Source: Leptolyngbya sp. DLM2.Bin27 (GTDB lineage: Bacteria > Cyanobacteriota > Cyanobacteriia > Phormidesmidales > Phormidesmidaceae). Taken from it: DNA of 41,363 bases. Position numbers and translations under genes: made by a program. Location: NCBI GenBank assembly GCA_007694115.1, contig RECJ01000159.1, positions 1 through 41,363 of the forward strand, read 5' to 3'. Below the pieces are notes generated by a model that was given only the letters and a program-made list of their open reading frames with translations, had not been told where the DNA came from and ran no database searches. Shown here piece after piece: positions 10,438 to 18,391 of the stretch. Each line of letters begins with the position of its first letter. Position 1 is the stretch's first letter.

Positions 10438-11256
10438 GTGGGAAATTTGACTCAGTGGATCGCCACCGCTCAGGAAATGGTCACTCGGCTAGGCCTCAGC
10501 ATTATTGCTGCGTTATTTATTCTCTTTGTGGGGCAGTGGGTGGCCAAGCTCGTTGGCCGTGCCACTCGGCGATTGATGGTCAAACAAGGGGTTGACCCCA
10601 CCCTAGTTCACTTCACCGCCAGTTTGGTGTACTACGCGGCCCTGGCCTTTGTGATCATTGCGGCCCTCAACCGCCTAGGCATTCAAACCGCATCGCTGAT
10701 TGCGGTGCTGGGGGCGGCGGGTCTGGCGGTTGGTCTGGCGTTGCAGGGGTCGCTCTCAAACTTTGCCGCTGGGGTGCTGATGCTGATCTTTCGCCCCTTT
10801 AGCGTGGGCGATTTCATTGAAGGCGGCGGCACCCTGGGCACCGTCGATAGCCTGCAGCTGTTTACCACCACCATTATCACCCCCGAAAACGCGACGGTGA
10901 TTGTGCCCAACTCAAAGCTGGGGGGTGACAATATCACTAACTTTACGGCTCGACCCACCCGCCGGGTCGAAACCTTTGTCGGCATTAGCTACGGCGACAG
11001 CATTGAGCACGCCCGCCGGGTCATTCTAGATGTTATTGCCAACGACAGCCGCATTTTGGCCGAGCCGCCCCCACGGGTCAGCGTGGCTGAGCTGGCCGAC
11101 AGCAGTGTCGATCTACAGATTTGGACTTGGACTCAAACCGCAGACTTTTTAGGGGTGAAGCTAGACCTGCCAGAGCGCATTAAAGCCCAACTCGATGCAG
11201 AAGGTATTTCAATTCCCTTTCCCCAGCAGGATGTGCGGATGTTTCAGCAGAATTAG
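10438..11256 (+). CDS. Mechanosensitive ion channel, MscS family
   Basis: GTG start after GAAGGAGAG RBS; AAGLAVGLALQGSLSNFAAGVLMLIFRPFSVGDFIEGGGTLGTVDSLQLFTT. Confidence 0.93.
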   Translation: MGNLTQWIATAQEMVTRLGLSIIAALFILFVGQWVAKLVGRATRRLMVKQGVDPTLVHFTASLVYYAALAFVIIAALNRLGIQTASLIAVLGAAGLAVGLALQGSLSNFAAGVLMLIFRPFSVGDFIEGGGTLGTVDSLQLFTTTIITPENATVIVPNSKLGGDNITNFTARPTRRVETFVGISYGDSIEHARRVILDVIANDSRILAEPPPRVSVAELADSSVDLQIWTWTQTADFLGVKLDLPERIKAQLDAEGISIPFPQQDVRMFQQN

Positions 11257-11296
11257 GGGATGGTCGGGTTTTGGATTTGGGGCTTTACTTGATACC

Positions 11297-11445
11297 TAGT
11301 GCAACGTCAAACTTAAAAATTAGGGTTCGCGTAGGTTGGGTGCAACGAATGGGTGCAACGAAGTGAAACCCAACAGCAGCAAGCCCTGGTTGGGCTCCGC
11401 TGGCGCTCTACCCAACCTACAAATCAAAGCTTGACCAAGCACTAG
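11297..11445. mobile_element. MITE-like element with imperfect ~24-bp terminal inverted repeats and internal 11-bp inverted repeat
   Basis: Left CTAGTGCAACGTCAAACTTAAAAATT versus right end reverse complement CTAGTGCTTGGTCAAGCTTTGATTT; inner GTAGGTTGGGT (11331-11341) / ACCCAACCTAC (11410-11420); no ORF. Confidence 0.65.
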
Positions 11446-11455
11446 CCCCTGACCC

Positions 11456-12670
11456 CTAAAACCTGACCCCTAAAACCTCAAAAATCTGATGGGCCATTTC
11501 TAGCTTGGTGCAGGGGGGAATAGCAATTTTTTCGCCCGCTTGGGTGAGGAGGATGGCTTGGTTGCGATCGCAGCCAAACCCGCTGCCCGCCACGTCAATG
11601 GGGTTGGCCACAATGGCGTCTAGGCCTTTGCGCCGCAGCTTCTCTAGCGCTGGCGGCACGATATCGCCGGTCTGGGCGGCAAAGCCAATCAGCCGCTGGT
11701 GGGGCTGCCGCCGCTGGGCCAGATCGGCCACAATATCGGGTACCGGGGCCAAGGGCAGAGACTCGGGCAGATCGGCCTTAGCCAGCTTGGTGGCAGCCTG
11801 CGTCGCGGGTTTGATATCGGCCACCGCCGCCGCCATCACCACCCAATCGACCTGGGGCAAGTAGGTCAGCATGGCCCGGTGCATCTCCTCGGCAGTGGTT
11901 ACCTCGATGGCTTGAATGCCGCCCAGACGGGCTTTGAGCGCATCCTCTAGGGGGCCGTGCACCAGGGTGACGGTGGCCCCGCGATGAATGGCCGCCTGGG
12001 CTAGGGCAACGCCCATTTTGCCGCTGGCGGGGTTGCCGATGAACCGGACGGGATCGAGAAACTCACGGGTGCTGCCGGTGCTGATCAGCAGGTGCTTGCC
12101 CGCTAAGTCGCGCCGCCCGCCGCTGTGCAGCAGCGAGTAAATGTGAGCTAAGAGATCTTCGGGTTCGGCCATGCGCCCGGTGCCGATGCGATCACAGGCC
12201 AGCACCCCACTGCCAGGGTTGATGGCGTGGTAGCGGGCATCCTCTAGCACCCGGTGCCAGTTGCGCTGCACCGCCCGCTGCTGCCACATATCGGTGTTCA
12301 TGGCCGGGGCCAAGAGCACCGGGCAGGTCGAGGCCAGCACCGTATTGGTCAGCAGGTTGTCGGCCAGACCGTGGGCTAGCTTACCTAGGGTGTTGGCGCT
12401 CAAAGGCGCAATTACCAGCAGCTCGGCCCATTCCCCCAGCTCAATGTGTAGCGGTCGCCCCTGGGTGGCCTGCCAAAAGCTCTCGTCGGTGTAGGCGGGG
12501 CGGCGCGACAGCGTGGCCACCGTCAGCAGCGGAATAAACGCCTGCCCCTGCTGAGTCAGCACAGCCTTCACCGCCACGCCTGCCTTGGCCAGCGATGAAA
12601 TCACCGAACACACCTTGTAGGCCGCAATGCCGCCGCTGATGCCCAGCAGCACCCGCCGGGAGTCTGCCAT
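11456..12670 (-). CDS. coaBC: Bifunctional phosphopantothenoylcysteine decarboxylase/phosphopantothenate-cysteine ligase
   Basis: GISGGIAAYKVCSVISSL, APAMNTDMW, ISTGSTREFLDPVRFIGNPASGKMG. Confidence 0.95.
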   Translation of the reverse strand: MADSRRVLLGISGGIAAYKVCSVISSLAKAGVAVKAVLTQQGQAFIPLLTVATLSRRPAYTDESFWQATQGRPLHIELGEWAELLVIAPLSANTLGKLAHGLADNLLTNTVLASTCPVLLAPAMNTDMWQQRAVQRNWHRVLEDARYHAINPGSGVLACDRIGTGRMAEPEDLLAHIYSLLHSGGRRDLAGKHLLISTGSTREFLDPVRFIGNPASGKMGVALAQAAIHRGATVTLVHGPLEDALKARLGGIQAIEVTTAEEMHRAMLTYLPQVDWVVMAAAVADIKPATQAATKLAKADLPESLPLAPVPDIVADLAQRRQPHQRLIGFAAQTGDIVPPALEKLRRKGLDAIVANPIDVAGSGFGCDRNQAILLTQAGEKIAIPPCTKLEMAHQIFEVLGVRF

Positions 12671-12688
12671 AGCTACCCCAGAGATGCC

Positions 12689-12901
12689 CTACGACTCGTC
12701 GTAGGCTTCAAGGTCGAGCAAGTACACGTAAGACTCCACCAGCTCAGGTCGCTGAAATGCGATCGCCCGCAGCAGGTGCCAGTCTTGCAGCCCCTCAAAG
12801 GCGGTTTCGTAGGCATCGGTCTCTAGACGAGTTGCCAGCTCAGCCACCGTATCCGGTGTCATATCTGAGACGGTTTGCGGCGAAACATGTAGGCTCAGCA
12901 T
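12689..12901 (-). CDS. Small conserved cyanobacterial protein, DUF2555-like
   Basis: 70 aa ORF 18 nt upstream of coaBC start, same strand; resembles DUF2555 (from memory). Confidence 0.65.
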   Translation of the reverse strand: MLSLHVSPQTVSDMTPDTVAELATRLETDAYETAFEGLQDWHLLRAIAFQRPELVESYVYLLDLEAYDES

Positions 12902-12972
12902 AGTCTTTTCCCCCTTGGTGACGGTTACCCCGGCGCTGGATGACCCCAGCCCAAAGTCAGTTCACTCTCCCC

Positions 12973-13653
12973 CTATCCTAAAGGGTTACCCAGGGGATTT
13001 TGGCTGGCCTGCCTCAAATCTTCGCAAAACCCGCTAATTAGACCGAGCGCCTGGGGCGAAATTTCATGACCCATGGCCAATTCATGCCAGGTCACAGGCT
13101 GCCCGAGGCTAGTCAAGGCCGCCTTTGCCTGGTGGGCCAGAGCCACGGGCACAACCGGGTCACCAGAGCCATGCACCATCAATACAGGGCGGGGGCTGAC
13201 CGGGGCCAGAGCAGCCCGGTGCAGGTAGCCACTGAGAATGATTTGCCCCGCCAAAGGCAGTTGTGCCCCCACATCGAGGGCCATGGCCCCGCCCTGGGAG
13301 AAGCCAGCCAAAATCGTCCGTTCTAAGGGAATGCCAGTGGTGTTTGCCAGCTCCAAAATACAGGTCTTGAGCTGCGCTTGGCTGGTTTGCAGATCGGCCT
13401 GGGCCGCAAAATCGTGGGGCCGACGAAAGTCATACCCCGCCGGGAAGCCGTACCACATGCGCCCCCCCGGTGCCTGGGGATGGGGCCAGGGCGCATCGGG
13501 AAACACCATCGCCATATGGCTCAACCTGAGGTAGGGAGCCAGCCCCACCAGGTCGGCGGCGTTGGCTCCCCAGCCGTGGAGCGCCACCAGGCACCAGTCA
13601 GCGGTGTCGGGGCCATAGGTGAGCGTCTGAAGGGGTAAGGCTGGGGCGGTCAT
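12973..13653 (-). CDS. Phospholipase/carboxylesterase family alpha/beta hydrolase
   Basis: LVALHGWGANAADL, LAGFSQGGAMALDVG nucleophile elbow, MVHGSGDPVVP, HEI. Confidence 0.9.
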   Translation of the reverse strand: MTAPALPLQTLTYGPDTADWCLVALHGWGANAADLVGLAPYLRLSHMAMVFPDAPWPHPQAPGGRMWYGFPAGYDFRRPHDFAAQADLQTSQAQLKTCILELANTTGIPLERTILAGFSQGGAMALDVGAQLPLAGQIILSGYLHRAALAPVSPRPVLMVHGSGDPVVPVALAHQAKAALTSLGQPVTWHELAMGHEISPQALGLISGFCEDLRQASQNPLGNPLG

Positions 13654-13663
13654 GAGACTGTCC

Positions 13664-14539
13664 TTAACGATAGCGGTGGCGCTGGCGATCGGCTAGCCGG
13701 GCCCGTTTGGTCGGGGTGAGAGCAGCATAGCAGTGGGGGCAGCTAATGCCCGCCGCGTACTCAGGGGTTGCCTGCTCGGCAGGGCTGACTGGGTGGCCGC
13801 ACCCCAGGCAGAGATCGTGGTCGGTGGGGGCAAGGTGGTGGTCGACGGCAACGCGATCGTCAAACACAAAGCAGTCGCCCTGCCACAGACTGCTGCCCTC
13901 TGGCACCGTTTTCAGGTAGTTGAGAATGCCGCCCTGGAGGTGGTAAACCTGCTCAAAGCCCTGGTCTAGGAGATAGGCGGTGGCTTTTTCGCAGCGAATG
14001 CCGCCGGTACAAAACATCGCCACTTTTTTGTGTTGGGCCGGGTCGAGCTGGCTAGCCACGTAGGCGGGTAGTTCCCTAAAAGAATGGGTCTGGGGATTCA
14101 CCGCGCCTTTAAAGCTACCCAGCTCCACCTCAAAATTGTTGCGGGCGTCGATCACCACCACCTCAGGGTCGCCAATCAGCTGGTTCCACTTTTGTGGCTC
14201 GACGTAGGTGCCGACCGCTTGCTGGGCAGGGTTGATCTCCGGTCGCCCCAGGGTGACAATTTCCCGCTTCAGTTTCACCTTCATGCGCTCAAAAGGCGCG
14301 CCCACGGTGGTGGATTCTTGATGGGGGAAGGGGCCGATCTCGGGGTGGTTGTGCAGCCAGGTGAGGAGATCGTCAAGGCTGGGGCGATCGCCTGCCACGG
14401 TGGCATTTAGCCCCTCGCTGGCCAGCAAAATTGTGCCCCGCAGCCCCCAGCCCAGGCAGCGCTCCAGCAGCTCGGCTCGCAATGCCCCTGGCTCGCTCAG
14501 CGGCACAAATTTGTAAAAGGTGGCGACGACCCAGACCAT
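13664..14539 (-). CDS. trhO: tRNA uridine(34) hydroxylase / rhodanese-domain protein (YceA/TrhO family)
   Basis: VATFYKFVPL, VVIDARNNFEVELGSFKGAVNP, MFCTGGIRCEKATAYLLDQGF, C-terminal Cys-rich CLGCGHPVS...CPHC. Confidence 0.92.
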   Translation of the reverse strand: MVWVVATFYKFVPLSEPGALRAELLERCLGWGLRGTILLASEGLNATVAGDRPSLDDLLTWLHNHPEIGPFPHQESTTVGAPFERMKVKLKREIVTLGRPEINPAQQAVGTYVEPQKWNQLIGDPEVVVIDARNNFEVELGSFKGAVNPQTHSFRELPAYVASQLDPAQHKKVAMFCTGGIRCEKATAYLLDQGFEQVYHLQGGILNYLKTVPEGSSLWQGDCFVFDDRVAVDHHLAPTDHDLCLGCGHPVSPAEQATPEYAAGISCPHCYAALTPTKRARLADRQRHRYR

Positions 14540-14579
14540 GACAGCATTTTGACAGAGAAGTCTCTCATTATAAAAGGTG

Positions 14580-14760
14580 ATGTTGGCACACCCCAGCCCA
14601 CACGGGTGTTTTAGTGCAAACCGCGAAGGTCGAAAGACTAGAGCAGCCCGCCTTCTCCGCGAAGCTGGAGGGCCGGGAGTATGTCACAAATCCCCTGGCG
14701 GGCCACTATCCCAAAGAACAGAGGTTTCAGGCAGGGCGATCGCACCGCTGGCGTTCCCTG
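14580..14760 (+). ncRNA. Candidate structured RNA of uncertain class
   Basis: GTC-GAAA-GAC (14629-14638) GNRA hairpin; CTCC-GC-GAA-GC-t-GGAG (14655-14670) closed by CCCG (14647-14650)/CGGG (14674-14677); words GTGCAAACC, GAGCAGCCCGCC, GGGCCGGGAGTATGTCAC; no supported protein. Confidence 0.3.
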
Positions 14761-14818
14761 ACATAACGGTTTCCGTCGAGCAATTGCTCCTTCAGGCCCA
14801 AATCTAGCTCACGGCATC

Positions 14819-15760
14819 CTATAGCCGGTAGGCCTGGTACACCTCAGTCGCCGCCCGATGTAGTAGCGAGTGGCGAAAGATCAGGTCATCCATGGATTTG
14901 CCGTAGCCGCCGCCGATGACGCAGGCGACGGGGTAGCCCGCTTTAACACAGGTCTCTAGCACGTAGCGATCGCGCCCAAAAATCCCCGTATTGCTCAGCG
15001 CCAGCTTGCCCAGCAGGTCGTCGCGGTGGGGGTCGGCCCCGGCGTCGTAGAGCACCAGGTCGGGCCGCACCTGGGCCAGCAGATCGGGCAGGTACTGGGC
15101 CAGGCAGTCTAAATAATCTCGATCTTCCAATCCCAACGCTAGGGGCACATCCAGATCGCTGGCCTGCTTGCGGGCCGGAAAGTTCTCCTGGCAGTGCATC
15201 GAGAAGGTGAACACATTGGGGTCATCGCAAAAAATCCAGGCGGTGCCGTCGCCCTGGTGGACATCGAGGTCGAGAATGAGCACTCGCTGGACGCGGCCTT
15301 GCTTTTGCAGCACGCGGGTGGCGATCGCCAGATCGTTAAAAATGCAAAACCCTGACCCGTAGTCGGGGAAGGCGTGGTGGGTACCTCCGGCGGTGTTGCA
15401 GGCCAGTCCCTGCTCTAGGGCCAGTTTGGCGGTGAGAATGGTGCCCCCCACCGCCGTACAGGTGCGCTTCACCAGGGCCTCGCTCCAGGGCAAGCCAATC
15501 CGCCGCTGGGCCTTGGCCTCCAGCGTGCCCTGGCGGTAGGCATTTACATAGTCGCGGTGGTGGACGTACTCTAGCCAGGTCTGGGGTGGTTCGCCGGGCT
15601 GGTAGATCTGATCAGGGGTAATCACACCGTCTTGCAGCAGGCGATCGCGCAGTAGCCGAAACTTGGGCATCGGAAAGCGATGCCCGTCGGGCAAGGGGGC
15701 GACGTAGTCGGGATGATAGATAACCGGCAGCTGACTCAATGCCCCTAAATGCCCCAGCAA
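14819..15760 (-). CDS. Histone deacetylase/AcuC/AphA family protein
   Basis: YHPDYVAPLPDGHRFPMPKFRLLRD, GGTHHAFPDYGSGFCIFND, ILDLDVHQGDGTAWIF, YDAGADPHRDD, GGGYG. Confidence 0.93.
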   Translation of the reverse strand: MLGHLGALSQLPVIYHPDYVAPLPDGHRFPMPKFRLLRDRLLQDGVITPDQIYQPGEPPQTWLEYVHHRDYVNAYRQGTLEAKAQRRIGLPWSEALVKRTCTAVGGTILTAKLALEQGLACNTAGGTHHAFPDYGSGFCIFNDLAIATRVLQKQGRVQRVLILDLDVHQGDGTAWIFCDDPNVFTFSMHCQENFPARKQASDLDVPLALGLEDRDYLDCLAQYLPDLLAQVRPDLVLYDAGADPHRDDLLGKLALSNTGIFGRDRYVLETCVKAGYPVACVIGGGYGKSMDDLIFRHSLLHRAATEVYQAYRL

Positions 15761-15770
15761 AATGGTTGCT

Positions 15771-15870
15771 ATAGCGATCCTGTGTGAATCGTGAACATCT
15801 GTAGGGCAGGCATCTCGCCTGCATGGGCAAGATGCCTGCCCTACCTACCTAAATCAATTCGGATTGCTAT
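15771..15870. repeat. MITE/REP-like palindromic element
   Basis: GTAGGGCAGGCATCT (15801-15815) / AGATGCCTGCCCTAC (15830-15844), perfect 15-bp arms; outer ATAGCGATCC (15771-15780) / GGATTGCTAT (15861-15870), one mismatch. Confidence 0.7.
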
Positions 15871-15901
15871 ATATATTTCTATCTTTCTATTGAATATGCT
15901 G

Positions 15902-16771
15902 CTACATCAACGATGACAGCGATCGCCGCTGCCGCATATCTAGGGCGTGGGCCACGCTGCCCTCAGACCAGTCGAGGGGCAGGTCGGTGCCCTCAGGTAC
16001 CACCGCTGGCGTGCGGGCTGGGGGCTGGGCTTGGGCCTCGGCGGCCGCCTGCCCCCCCGGCTGCGGCCTAGATCGGCGAGCGGCAAGGGTTGACCGCTGG
16101 GCCACGGCGGGGGCCGTAGCCGCTCTCGCCGTGGCCCTAGCCACCGGGCGAAACGCGGGGGGCGCTGGCTGAGGCGAGAGGGGTTGAGGTGGCGTGGCTG
16201 GTGGCGACGCAGTAACCGCCCTAACCCCTGGCACCACCATGTCATCGCGCTGGGGCAGGTAGGGGGTTAAGCGTTTGGGCTGAGGCGGCCGCACCGGGGC
16301 CGGGGTCTTGGCTGCCGGGCGCACCTTTTTGCGCTTGGGGCGAGCTGAGGCCTTAATTTGCTGGGTCAGCACAAAACAGCCAAAGGCACATAGCCCTACC
16401 AGGCTAAACAACCCCCAAAGGATGACGGTGCCTGAGTGGGGGGCCTCGGTCGGTTCCACCTCGGGAGGCGTATCTAAGGGGGGTAACGAGTTAGGGGCTG
16501 CGTTAGGGGCTGCGCTAGGTAAGGGCGGGGTGACGATGGCGATGGGTAAGTCTCGATGGCTGGTGTCTTCGATCGGCTGGTTAAACATCAGGCCGTGGTA
16601 AGCGATCGCACTCACGCACACCAGAGTCAGCCACAGCCCACCCAGCAAAAACAGGGGCCGATAGGTCAGCAGCCTGGCCCAAAACAATCCCGAGGTCAAC
16701 GACGGATCTTGGGCTTCAGAGAAGGGTCGCGGGGCAGCACTCAAGGGCTGTTTTGAAAAAAGCTGTGCCAT
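15902..16771 (-). CDS. Hypothetical membrane protein with two TM segments and a Pro/Ala/Arg-rich cytoplasmic-type region
   Basis: Long ORF; FLLGGLWLTLVCVSAIAYHG and VILWGLFSLVGLCAFGCFVL hydrophobic segments. Confidence 0.6.
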   Translation of the reverse strand: MAQLFSKQPLSAAPRPFSEAQDPSLTSGLFWARLLTYRPLFLLGGLWLTLVCVSAIAYHGLMFNQPIEDTSHRDLPIAIVTPPLPSAAPNAAPNSLPPLDTPPEVEPTEAPHSGTVILWGLFSLVGLCAFGCFVLTQQIKASARPKRKKVRPAAKTPAPVRPPQPKRLTPYLPQRDDMVVPGVRAVTASPPATPPQPLSPQPAPPAFRPVARATARAATAPAVAQRSTLAARRSRPQPGGQAAAEAQAQPPARTPAVVPEGTDLPLDWSEGSVAHALDMRQRRSLSSLM

Positions 16772-16995
16772 AGGGTCACTCGGGGCGATCGTCTATATCA
16801 GGTCGAGATCGAGATCTGTAGTTTTCCCACAGGCAAAACTCTATTTCTAGACTGGGATGAGGGGTATTTACCGATTTCAGCCTTGCCAGTATGCTCCCTG
16901 GGGCCAATTGTAAGCGCTCCTGCTCCCAGGCGCTAGATCTGCGCTGGGGCAGGAGACTGAGCCATGGGATCATCGGGTCTGTTGGGGGCACTAGG

Positions 16996-17973
16996 CTATT
17001 GCTGCACCATGGCGGGCACAAACTCGCGGGGGTTTTGGGCTACCCAGCCCATGGGTGAATTGAGTCGCACCTCAAAAAACAAAAACGAGTCCCCCCCTTC
17101 CTGGGGTGCGATCGCACCGAGGCGATCGCCCTGGCGCACAGTCTGCCCCGCCCGCACCGACAGCGTGGCAAGGTTAGCATAGCGGGTCTGCAGCCCCTGG
17201 GCATGGTTGACTACCACCAGGTTGCCGTAGGTGTCGTCGGTGCCAGCAAAGGCGACGGTGCCCGGCCCGACGGCTAGCGCAGCGGTGTTGGCCGGGCTGG
17301 CCAACGCCAGCCCAGTGTTAAACACCAGCTTGCCCTGGGCCGGGTCAGGCTGCCAGCCATAGTTGATCACTACCTGCGATCGCTGGGGCAGCGGATATCC
17401 CTGGAGCGGGCTTTCGCTGGCTGCCACGGTCGTAGCAGCAGTGGAGGTGCGCACCCCTGGGAACCAGTTCACCCCCGGCACAAAAACGCTGGCAGGCACC
17501 GTGCTGACGCAGCCATTAACCTCAAACAGCACGTCGGCGCGGCTGTCGTAGGCCGCTGCCACCTGCTGCCAGGTCTGGCCCGGCGTTACGCTCACCCGAA
17601 TGCCGTTGAAGGGCGGTACCAGTAACTCTTGCCCAGGGCTGACGCTACCCCCCTGAAGGGCGGGGTTGAGGCCCATCAGCGTGGTGGGCAGCAGACCATA
17701 CTGCTGGGCAATGGCCTCTAGGGTTTCCCCTGGGGCGACCCGGTGGCGGGTGAGTCGCGACAGCACTGGCTCGCGGCATGGGGGGCTAGGTTGGGCGATC
17801 GCCCCAGGCGGCATGACTCCTGCCAGGGTGAGCACTGCGGCCAGCCCCGCCCCCAGCCCCCCCAGCCTCAAACCGCTAGCAGAGCCGCTTGTAGCCTGGG
17901 GCCGCTTGTGCTCTGGAGGTGGGCCATAGGCTGACTGAACCCCAAAAAACCGTTTAGAATAGAAGAAAATCAT
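16996..17973 (-). CDS. LysM-domain M23-family peptidase-like protein
   Basis: HRVAPGETLEAIAQQYGLLPTTLMGLNPAL (LysM); GPGTVAFAGTDDTYGNLVVVNHAQGLQTRYANLATLSVRAGQTVRQGDRLG (M23 fold). Confidence 0.88.
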   Translation of the reverse strand: MIFFYSKRFFGVQSAYGPPPEHKRPQATSGSASGLRLGGLGAGLAAVLTLAGVMPPGAIAQPSPPCREPVLSRLTRHRVAPGETLEAIAQQYGLLPTTLMGLNPALQGGSVSPGQELLVPPFNGIRVSVTPGQTWQQVAAAYDSRADVLFEVNGCVSTVPASVFVPGVNWFPGVRTSTAATTVAASESPLQGYPLPQRSQVVINYGWQPDPAQGKLVFNTGLALASPANTAALAVGPGTVAFAGTDDTYGNLVVVNHAQGLQTRYANLATLSVRAGQTVRQGDRLGAIAPQEGGDSFLFFEVRLNSPMGWVAQNPREFVPAMVQQ

Positions 17974-18045
17974 AAAAATTGGCGCTTCAATCCATCTGAG
18001 CTTGGCCTTAATATTCTCTCTGTGCCCCTAAGTGGGCTAGACCTC

Positions 18046-18051
18046 TATAAT
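18046..18051 (+). promoter_or_regulatory. Consensus -10 box TATAAT upstream of the putative structured leader/ncRNA
   Basis: acctcTATAATaggcaaaac; no convincing -35. Confidence 0.4.
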
Positions 18052-18057
18052 AGGCAA

Positions 18058-18275
18058 AACAAGCTCAATGCTGTCAGCCCGACGCTGGCTGGCCTGGTTG
18101 GCTCAGAGGTCAACGAGCCTCCAGCTGGCGGTTTTGGTTCCAACCCGTGGCATGACCGCTATTCTCTGACGGGATCATTCGCTCAAGTCAGTATCGGGAG
18201 CGTAGACACGGGCAGGCCTGGGTAGCTGAGTTAGTGAGAGTCGAGATCGGGCTGACAGCCAAGGTCGGGGCAAGA
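18058..18275 (+). ncRNA. Candidate ~190-200 nt structured RNA (6S-like or htrA 5' leader)
   Basis: 13-bp perfect closing stem GCTGTCAGCCCGA (18070-18082) / TCGGGCTGACAGC (18247-18259), internal pairable GGCCTG/CAGGCC, TATAAT just upstream. Confidence 0.35.
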
Positions 18276-18391
18276 AGCTAGTTGGCGGTTGACCAATTCA
18301 GCTGTCTAACTCAATCGTCCAAGCGGCTGAGGCAAGCGACTTAGACTAGGCGGGCCAAGTCAGTGCAGACACACAACCAGAGAGCGTAGGC

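Noticed and set aside
14577-14807. 76-aa plus-strand ORF
   Set aside because: No RBS or protein-like features; same interval is better explained by RNA hairpins or non-coding remnant
17108-17129. Clustered GCGATCGC-type palindromes
   Set aside because: HIP1 octamers are genome-wide in many cyanobacteria; not locus-specific
18022-18225. 67-aa plus-strand ORF overlapping the ncRNA candidate
   Set aside because: Start precedes/overlaps the TATAAT box; composition not protein-like
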